Assembly (NCBI RefSeq): GCF_030264295.1
Contig: NZ_CP127173.1
Span: 441,501 to 505,500, forward strand
Length of the DNA stretch: 64,000 bases
Direction of reading: 5' to 3'
DNA from: Amycolatopsis nalaikhensis
Lineage (GTDB): Bacteria; Actinomycetota; Actinomycetes; Mycobacteriales; Pseudonocardiaceae
Made by a program: the position numbers and the translations under genes. The notes under the pieces were generated by a model. That model saw only the letters and a program-made list of their open reading frames with translations, made no database searches and had not been told where the DNA came from. Positions within the stretch are counted from its first letter, which is position 1. Every line of letters begins with the position of its first letter. Positions 59,019 to 64,000 of the stretch are shown piece after piece.

Positions 59019-59120
59019 GGGGGACCCCCGATTTCAACGTTACCGGCGGCCACCGACAGTTCCGGGCCCGCGAGCCGGAGTTGTCCACAGGCCCCGCCCT
59101 GGCCGCCGAGTTGTCCCCAG
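59019..59120. repeat. GGGGGACCCCCG repeat family, copy A
   Basis: A roughly 100-bp element: GGGGGACCCCCG, then ATTTCAACGTTACCGGCGGC, CACCGACAGTTCCGG, and TTGTCCACAGGCCCCGCCC ending in a TTGTCCCCAG. Copy B at 59,464 matches it closely, and a partial relative follows hupB at 12,045. It contains a DnaA-box-like 9-mer (TTGTCCACA). Confidence 0.75.
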
Positions 59121-59246
59121 GCCCCAGCTCGCGAGTCCGGGATGCCCAGGCTCGGCCCCGCCGCAAGTTCCGGGCCGGGCCGAGCTTCGCCCAAACCAGC
59201 GCTTGAGGCCGAGCTTCCTCAGCCCCAGGACCGCCGCGCTACCTCG

Positions 59247-59352
59247 ACCCCAGAACCACCACGCGAAGCCGACCGGCCTCAACCCCAGAACCCCCGCACG
59301 AAGCCGGCCGGCCTTAGCCCAGAACCCCCGCGTGAGGCCGAGTTGCCTCAGC
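59247..59352. repeat. Degenerate about 36-bp repeats between the two element copies
   Basis: Three units share CCCAGAACC, CCRCRYGARGCCG and GCCT(C/T)A: near 59247, 59283 and 59318. No gene is credible in 58,997-59,568 on either strand; long open frames there give Pro/Arg-rich translations. Confidence 0.55.
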
Positions 59353-59463
59353 CCAGACCCCGGTTCCCGAAGCCGAACTGTCCCAAGCCCGCCGCGGCCA
59401 CCGAGCCGTCCCCGGAACCACCGCGCGAGCCCGAATCGCCCCGCCCAGACTCCCAGCCCGCCG

Positions 59464-59564
59464 GGGGGACCCCCGGTTTCAACGCTACCGGCGGCCACCG
59501 ACAGTTCCGGACCCACGCACGGAAGTTGTCCACAGGCCCCGCCCGGCCGCCAAGTTGTCCCCAG
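59464..59564. repeat. GGGGGACCCCCG repeat family, copy B
   Basis: The same order of blocks as copy A (GGGGGACCCCCG, GTTTCAACGCTACCGGCGGC, CACCGACAGTTCCGG, TTGTCCACAGGCCCCGCCC, TTGTCCCCAG), with small substitutions. It ends five bases before the doxX stop codon. Confidence 0.75.
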
Positions 59565-59568
59565 CCGC

Positions 59569-60144
59569 CTACCGCGTCAAAACGATGACCACCACGGCAG
59601 CCGCCGCGGCCAGCAGCAGCGAAACCAGCCCCAACGGCAACGGCCGCTTCCGCCAGGGGGTGTTCCGCTCCAGCGAGATCGGCCCGGCCCCGGTGAACAG
59701 CAAGCTCAACGACGAAGCCGCGAGCAGCAGCTCGAACTCGAACCCCTGCCCCTGCTGCTCGAAGAACCCGCCGTGGAACTTCGCATACACAGCATTCGCC
59801 GCAACCCCGAGCAGCGCGGCCGCGGCCAGCGGCGTGAACAGTCCGACGACCACCAGCACCCCGCCGCCCAGCTCGGCGACGCCGGCGATCCACGACAGCA
59901 GCGTCGTCTGCTTGTGGTAGCCGAACGTCTCCAGCATCCGCGCGAACCCGCCGATGCCCGGCCCGCCGAACAGCCCGAACAGGTGCTGCAGGCCGTGCGC
60001 GCCCATGGTCACGCCGAGCGCCAGCCGCAGGATCAGCAGGCCGAAGCCCAGCCCGCCCTGGCGTGGCGTGTCGTCGGCCGTGTCGTCCTCGACGCCCGAC
60101 AGGAGGCTGGTGGGCTGCTGCGAAAAGTCGTCTCCACTGCTCAC
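59569..60144 (-). CDS. DoxX-family membrane protein
   Basis: A 191-residue, four-helix membrane protein. The N-terminal about 30 residues are acidic and soluble. Then come LLILRLALGVTMGAHGLQHLF (DoxX signature with GxHGxQH), LLSWIAGVAELGGGVLVVVGL, PLAAAALLGVAANAVYAKF, and a final LVSLLLAAAAAVVVIVL. In mycobacteria the DoxX relative Rv3005c works with SodA and SseA in oxidative-stress defence and lies at this same position. No such partners are in this window. Confidence 0.9.
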   Translation of the reverse strand: MSSGDDFSQQPTSLLSGVEDDTADDTPRQGGLGFGLLILRLALGVTMGAHGLQHLFGLFGGPGIGGFARMLETFGYHKQTTLLSWIAGVAELGGGVLVVVGLFTPLAAAALLGVAANAVYAKFHGGFFEQQGQGFEFELLLAASSLSLLFTGAGPISLERNTPWRKRPLPLGLVSLLLAAAAAVVVIVLTR

Positions 60145-60181
60145 GCGCGAAGGTTAGGGGATCCGCGACGGCCTGGCGAGC

Positions 60182-61090
60182 TCAGTACTCGCCGTGGACC
60201 AGGTTGTCCGGCAGCTCGCCCCCGGCGTACCGCGCGATTTCCGCCGCGGCCACGGCGTACGACCGGCCCCGCACCCCGCGCACAGCCCCGCCGACGTGCG
60301 GGGTCAGCAGCAGCCCCGGCACCGTCCACAGCGGGTGCCCGGCGGGCAGTGGCTCGGGGTCGGTGACGTCCAGCGCGGCCCGCAGCCTGCCCGTGGTCAA
60401 TTCGGCGACAAGGGCATCGGTGACCACGACGGCGCCGCGCGCGACGTTCACCAGCACCGCGCCGTCGCGCATCTCCGCGAGGAACTCAGCGTCGACCATC
60501 CCGCGCGTGCGCGACGTCAGCGGCACCATCAGCACGACGACGTCGTGCAGGCCGAGCAGCGTGGGCAGCTCGCGCACGCCGTGCACGCCCTCGCGCGCGG
60601 TCATCCCGACCATCGTGCACCGCGCGTCGAACGGCTCCAGCCGTCGCCGCAGGTGCTGCCCGAGGTCGCCCGCCCCGACGATGAGCACGCGCTTCCCCTG
60701 CAGCGTGTCAGTGCTCTGCCGCTCCCAACGGCCCTCTCGCTGCCCTTCGGCGAACGTGTCCAGTTTCCGGTAGATCGACAGCAGCGCGGCGACGACCCAT
60801 TCCGCGGTGCTCCCGCCGTGCGCGCCCCGGCACGTCGAGAGCAGGACGCCGTCGGGCACCTTGCCGACCCAGTCCTCGGCACCCGCGGACAGCAGCTGGA
60901 TCAGCTTCAGGTTCGGCAGCGTGCGCCACAACTGCTCGCCCGGCGGGTGCTTGCCGGGGATGAGCACCTCGGCCTTCGCGGCCTCCGGCGGGACCGGCTC
61001 GCCCCACTGGTAGCGCACGGGCAGGACCCGCGGAACCTCGGCGAGCACGGACATGCCCTCGTCGTCGGGCACCAGCACGGTCAGCGTCAT
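60182..61090 (-). CDS. D-isomer-specific 2-hydroxyacid dehydrogenase
   Basis: A 302-residue NAD(P)-dependent dehydrogenase. The coenzyme fold is RVLIVGAGDLGQHLRRRLEPF. Catalytic Arg is in LVNVARGAVVVTDALV, Glu in ALDVTDPEPLPAGHPLW, and His in LLLTPHVGGAVRG. It has no ACT domain, unlike SerA at 46 kb, so it is a general 2-oxoacid reductase-type enzyme; substrate unknown. ATG 61090 is preceded by GGAG; the 11-residue extension upstream is less likely. Confidence 0.9.
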   Translation of the reverse strand: MTLTVLVPDDEGMSVLAEVPRVLPVRYQWGEPVPPEAAKAEVLIPGKHPPGEQLWRTLPNLKLIQLLSAGAEDWVGKVPDGVLLSTCRGAHGGSTAEWVVAALLSIYRKLDTFAEGQREGRWERQSTDTLQGKRVLIVGAGDLGQHLRRRLEPFDARCTMVGMTAREGVHGVRELPTLLGLHDVVVLMVPLTSRTRGMVDAEFLAEMRDGAVLVNVARGAVVVTDALVAELTTGRLRAALDVTDPEPLPAGHPLWTVPGLLLTPHVGGAVRGVRGRSYAVAAAEIARYAGGELPDNLVHGEY

Positions 61091-61155
61091 GATCTCCAAC
61101 GTAATCCAGGAGTACTCACCCATGGTTCACGCACCGGGTCCTAGGCTGGGGGATC

Positions 61156-62364
61156 ATGCGCACTCGGTACCGGTCGGCCCTGCTGGCGATCCTGGCCTGC
61201 GGCGTCCTGCTGCCCGCCGGGTGTGCCCGGTTCGACGACACGGCCGCGGGCCAGACGTTCAGCCCCGCGCCCGTGCCCAGCCCCGAGTCGCCGCCCGAGG
61301 TCCAGGGCCCCGGCGCGGACTCCGGCGGCGACGGCAAGCAGGCGCGGCCCGGCCAGTCGGCCACGCCCGTGCCGCCGCCGCAGGGCTGCAAGGACTTCGA
61401 CTCGTCGGTGATCGCGACCTGCCTGGACACGGTCGCCGCGGTGGCCGGCCTGCCGGGCGACGGTTCCGCGCCGAGCGCGCTGGCGGGCGAGCGCAAGAGC
61501 GGCCGCGTGCTGCTCGCGACAGCGGGCAAGGACGCGACGGAGTTCGCGAAGCTCGACGTCCAAGCGGCCGGCGACGGCGGGCTCACGGGCCTCGCGGTCT
61601 CACCGTCGTACGTCGAGGACCAGCTCGTGTTCGCTTATGTGACCACGGCGACGGACAACCGCGTCGTGCGCTTCGCGAAGGGACAAGCCGCGAAGCCGGT
61701 GCTCACGGGCATCCCGAAGGGCGCGACCGGCAACCGCGGCACGATCAGCGTCGACAACCGCGGCGCCCTGCTCGTCGCGACCGGCGACGGCGGGAACCCG
61801 AACGCCGCCGCCGACCCGAACTCCCTCGCCGGGAAGGTCCTGCGGATCGACACGTCCGGCAAAGCCGCGGCGGGCAACCCGAACGGCTCCCTGGCGGTGG
61901 CCGCCGGGCTGCACGCGCCGGGCGGGCTGTGCGCGTCCGCCGACGGCGGCCGCGTCTGGGTCACCGACCGCCTCGCCGACAAGGACGCCCTCTACCGCGT
62001 GCAGGCCGGGCAGCCGCTGACGACGCCGGCGTGGACGTGGCCGGACAAACCGGGTGTCGCCGGGTGCGCCGACTTCATCGACGCGAACGGTTCGGTGACG
62101 GTCGGGACATCCCTGGCCGGAAATCTGCAGAGCCTGCCGGTGACGGCGGAGGGCGCGGTCAGCGGCAAGCCGACGGTCAGCCTCGACGGCAAGACCGGCA
62201 AGCCGCCGGTGACCTACGGGCGGCTCGCCGGGATGAGCATGATCAACCCGCAGCTCGCGGTCGCCGGCACGGTCAACAAGGACGGCGGCTCCCCGGTGTC
62301 GAGCGACGACCGCGTCGTGCTGATCACGCCGTCCACGTCCGGCGGCGGCAACGGCAAGGATTAG
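61156..62364 (+). CDS. LppZ-like lipoprotein with PQQ-sugar-dehydrogenase-type propeller
   Basis: A 402-residue lipoprotein. The signal peptide SALLAILACGVLLPAGC has its lipobox at C23. A Pro/Ser-rich linker follows to about residue 75. The remainder is a beta-propeller of the glucose/sorbosone dehydrogenase type: GLTGLAVSPSYVEDQLVFAY, LLVATGDGGNPNAAADPNSL, AGKVLRIDTSGK and GLHAPGGLCASADGG. It resembles LppZ (Rv3006) and sits in the same order. Enzymatic activity and PQQ binding are not certain. It converges with the Gfo/Idh gene with a four-base overlap. Confidence 0.88.
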   Translation: MRTRYRSALLAILACGVLLPAGCARFDDTAAGQTFSPAPVPSPESPPEVQGPGADSGGDGKQARPGQSATPVPPPQGCKDFDSSVIATCLDTVAAVAGLPGDGSAPSALAGERKSGRVLLATAGKDATEFAKLDVQAAGDGGLTGLAVSPSYVEDQLVFAYVTTATDNRVVRFAKGQAAKPVLTGIPKGATGNRGTISVDNRGALLVATGDGGNPNAAADPNSLAGKVLRIDTSGKAAAGNPNGSLAVAAGLHAPGGLCASADGGRVWVTDRLADKDALYRVQAGQPLTTPAWTWPDKPGVAGCADFIDANGSVTVGTSLAGNLQSLPVTAEGAVSGKPTVSLDGKTGKPPVTYGRLAGMSMINPQLAVAGTVNKDGGSPVSSDDRVVLITPSTSGGGNGKD

Positions 62365-63503
62365 GACAGCGGCTTGAGTTCGACGCGGCGCCCTTCCGCC
62401 GACGACGTCAACCCGGCCTCGGCCAGCTGCAGCCCACGGGCGGCCGAGAAGAAGTCGTAGCGGTGTGGCCGTCCGGCGACCACGTCCCGGACGAACTCCT
62501 CCCACTGCGCCTTGAATCCGTTGTCGAACTCGGCGTTGTCCGGCACCTCCTGCCACTGGTCCCGGAAGGGCTCGGTCGCGGGCAGGTCCGGGTTCCACAC
62601 GGGCTTCGGCGTCGCCGAGCGGTGCTGGACGCGGCAGCGGCGCAACCCGGCGACGGCGCTGCCTTCGGTGCCGTCGACCTGGAACTCGACCAGTTCGTCG
62701 CGGAAAACGCGCGTGGACCAGGACGAGTTGATCTGCGCGACGATCCCCGATTCCAGCTCGAAGATGCCGTACGCGGCGTCGTCCGCGGTCGCCGCGTAGG
62801 CGTCTCCCTTTTCGTCCCACCGGCGCGGGATGTGCGTCACGGCCTTCGCCGTCACCGCCGACACGCGGCCGAAGAGGTTCTCGAGGACGTAGTTCCAGTG
62901 GCAGAACATGTCGAGGACGATGCCGCCGCCGTCCTCGGCGCGGTAGTTCCAGCTCGGGCGCTGCGCCTCCTGCCAGTCGCCCTCGAAGACCCAGTAACCG
63001 AACTCGCCGCGCACCGAGAGGATTCGTCCGAAGAACCCACCTTCGACCAGCCGCTGGAGTTTCCGGAGGCCGGGCAGGAACAGCTTGTCGTGCACGACGC
63101 CGTGGCAGATCCCGGCGTCGCGCGCGAGCCCGGCGAGCTCGAGCGCCGACGGCAGCGTCTCGGCGAGGGGTTTCTCGGCGTAGACGTGCTTGCCCGCGGC
63201 GAGCGCCGCCCGCACGGCCGGTTCCCGCGCCGACGTCAGCTGCGCGTCGAAGTAGATCTGGACGTCGGCCAGCGCCGAGTCGACGTCGGTGGTCCAGGCG
63301 GTCAGCCCGTGCCGGTCGGCGAGGTCCTTGAGCTTCGCGGCGTTGCGCCCGGCGAGGACGGGTTCGAGCTGCACGCGACGGCCGTCGGGCAGCTCGACGC
63401 CGCCCTGTTCGCGGATGGCCAGCACCGACCGGAGCAGGTGCTGCCGGTACCCCATCCGGCCGGTGACCCCGTTGAGCAGCACTCCGAGACTGGTCTGGTT
63501 CAT
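62361..63503 (-). CDS. Gfo/Idh/MocA-family oxidoreductase
   Basis: A 380-residue NAD(P)-dependent sugar oxidoreductase. The N-terminal fold is LGVLLNGVTGRMGYRQHLLRS. The signature EKPLA is in GKHVYAEKPLAETLPSALEL. The substrate-domain segment ICHGVVHDKLFLPGLRKLQ carries the catalytic lysine region, and GIVLDMFCHWNYVLENLFG the conserved His. It likely acts on a sugar or inositol-type substrate. ATG 63503 overlaps the stop of the upstream partial gene (ATGA), so both belong to one catabolic operon running off the window edge. Confidence 0.9.
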   Translation of the reverse strand: MNQTSLGVLLNGVTGRMGYRQHLLRSVLAIREQGGVELPDGRRVQLEPVLAGRNAAKLKDLADRHGLTAWTTDVDSALADVQIYFDAQLTSAREPAVRAALAAGKHVYAEKPLAETLPSALELAGLARDAGICHGVVHDKLFLPGLRKLQRLVEGGFFGRILSVRGEFGYWVFEGDWQEAQRPSWNYRAEDGGGIVLDMFCHWNYVLENLFGRVSAVTAKAVTHIPRRWDEKGDAYAATADDAAYGIFELESGIVAQINSSWSTRVFRDELVEFQVDGTEGSAVAGLRRCRVQHRSATPKPVWNPDLPATEPFRDQWQEVPDNAEFDNGFKAQWEEFVRDVVAGRPHRYDFFSAARGLQLAEAGLTSSAEGRRVELKPLS

Positions 63504-64000
63504 CGGTGACCTTCCTGGTCGTCGACTCGTCCTGCTATGTCGTATTCCGCGCGACGGCCGCACATGCCGAAGCCGTCGGGATTGGACGGAGTCGCGACGC
63601 GCACCCCGGCGTGCTCGAGGTGGCGCCCGTCCCCGACGGCGAGGGCTTTGAGGTGCACGCCAGTCAGCTCGGCGGCCTTCAGGGCACCGGCCTCCCAGCG
63701 CGGCACCCAGTCTCCGATTTTCGGCGAAACGAGCGCGACGGCCGCGCGGTGGAACGCCCTCAGCGGTTCCGGATCGCCGTCCCGCAGGGCCTCCCGCAGC
63801 GGGAGATAGCCACGAATCGCCAGGTCACGACGTCGCCGGGCGGCGTGCTCGTTTTTCGGCAACGCGGCGGCCTCGGCATACGCGCTCGCGTCGGCGAGGA
63901 CGTCTGTCGGAAAAGTGAACACGGCGTCCCCGGCCTCGGGCAGCCCGCTGTTCTGCATGAGGACGGTGACGCGCAGGCTGCCGCCCTGCACCATCCGGTG
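63500..64000 (-). CDS. Unidentified protein, truncated at the window edge
   Basis: The frame is open from the last base to TGA 63500 (167 visible codons). An internal ATG at 63994 could be the start, but nothing shows that the gene does not extend beyond the window. Visible features: GDAVFTFPTDVLADASAYAE, a basic helix NEHAARRRRDLAIRGYLPLR, and the C-terminal GVRVATPSNPDGFGMCGRRA. I do not recognise the family. Coupling to the Gfo/Idh oxidoreductase suggests sugar metabolism. Confidence 0.6.
   Translation of the reverse strand, partial: HRMVQGGSLRVTVLMQNSGLPEAGDAVFTFPTDVLADASAYAEAAALPKNEHAARRRRDLAIRGYLPLREALRDGDPEPLRAFHRAAVALVSPKIGDWVPRWEAGALKAAELTGVHLKALAVGDGRHLEHAGVRVATPSNPDGFGMCGRRAEYDIAGRVDDQEGHR

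Noticed and set aside
59019..59564. A replication origin based on DnaA-like boxes
   Set aside because: Only isolated boxes, no dnaA/dnaN/gyrB genes and no AT-rich unwinding region.

Overview
The window is very GC-rich and its start codons, codon use and gene families point to an actinomycete of the Pseudonocardiales, most like Amycolatopsis (an inference from gene content, not a database match). The backbone follows the gene order I know from the Mycobacterium tuberculosis Rv2982c-Rv3006 region: gpsA, cofC/fbiD, ppk, mutT1, hupB, leuD, leuC, IclR regulator, gltX with tRNA-Glu/Gln, FAH-family protein, leuB, serA, ilvC, ilvN, ilvB, a Cfp6-like PH protein, a DoxX protein and an LppZ-like lipoprotein. 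Accessory blocks are spliced into this chromosomal core.

Layout. 1-2.7 kb: partial VOC protein, methyltransferase, asparaginase, and cysteine dioxygenase behind a 14-residue Cys-rich leader peptide. 2.9-8.8 kb: gpsA/plsC on the minus strand, diverging from cofC-ppk-mutT1 (mutT1 is frameshifted). 8.8-12.8 kb: a large AfsR/SARP regulator and hupB. 13-16 kb: leuDC diverging from an IclR regulator. 16-19.4 kb: small proteins, a lipoprotein and a GH3 beta-glucosidase. 19.6-26.9 kb: a four-gene minus-strand operon, herA-like, sbcD, sbcC and a NurA-like gene, i.e. an archaeal-style DNA-end-resection set. 27-29.7 kb: a repeat-rich gap, a second hupB paralogue and lsr2. 29.8-33.4 kb: membrane hydrolase and WYL regulator. 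33.8-38.6 kb: tRNA-Glu, tRNA-Gln, HAD, gltX, FAD monooxygenase and FAH protein. 38.6-42.2 kb: citramalate synthase (two frameshifts) behind an isoleucine leader, a palindrome-bounded repeat gap, and leuB. 42.4-45.8 kb: frameshifted S8 peptidase. 46-50 kb: serA, TetR, and two F420-type luciferase-like oxidoreductases. 50-52.8 kb: ankyrin, SnoaL-like and DUF397 proteins. 52.8-59 kb: ilvC, ilvN and ilvB behind a branched-chain leader/attenuator, a PH-domain protein, and ilvD. 59-64 kb: repeats, DoxX, hydroxyacid dehydrogenase, LppZ-like protein, Gfo/Idh oxidoreductase and a partial gene at the edge.

How it fits together. leuCD, leuB, cimA, ilvBNC and ilvD form most of the branched-chain amino acid pathway. 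Two of these transcription units (cimA and ilvBNC) carry short leader ORFs rich in the end-product amino acids, each followed by a terminator-type hairpin. CDO has an analogous Cys leader. Three nucleoid proteins (two HupB, one Lsr2) lie within 17.5 kb.

Three otherwise conserved genes carry four single-base indels in total (mutT1 one, cimA two, S8 peptidase one). That pattern fits assembly error at least as well as real gene decay. Several long gaps hold degenerate GC-rich repeats and palindromes rather than genes.
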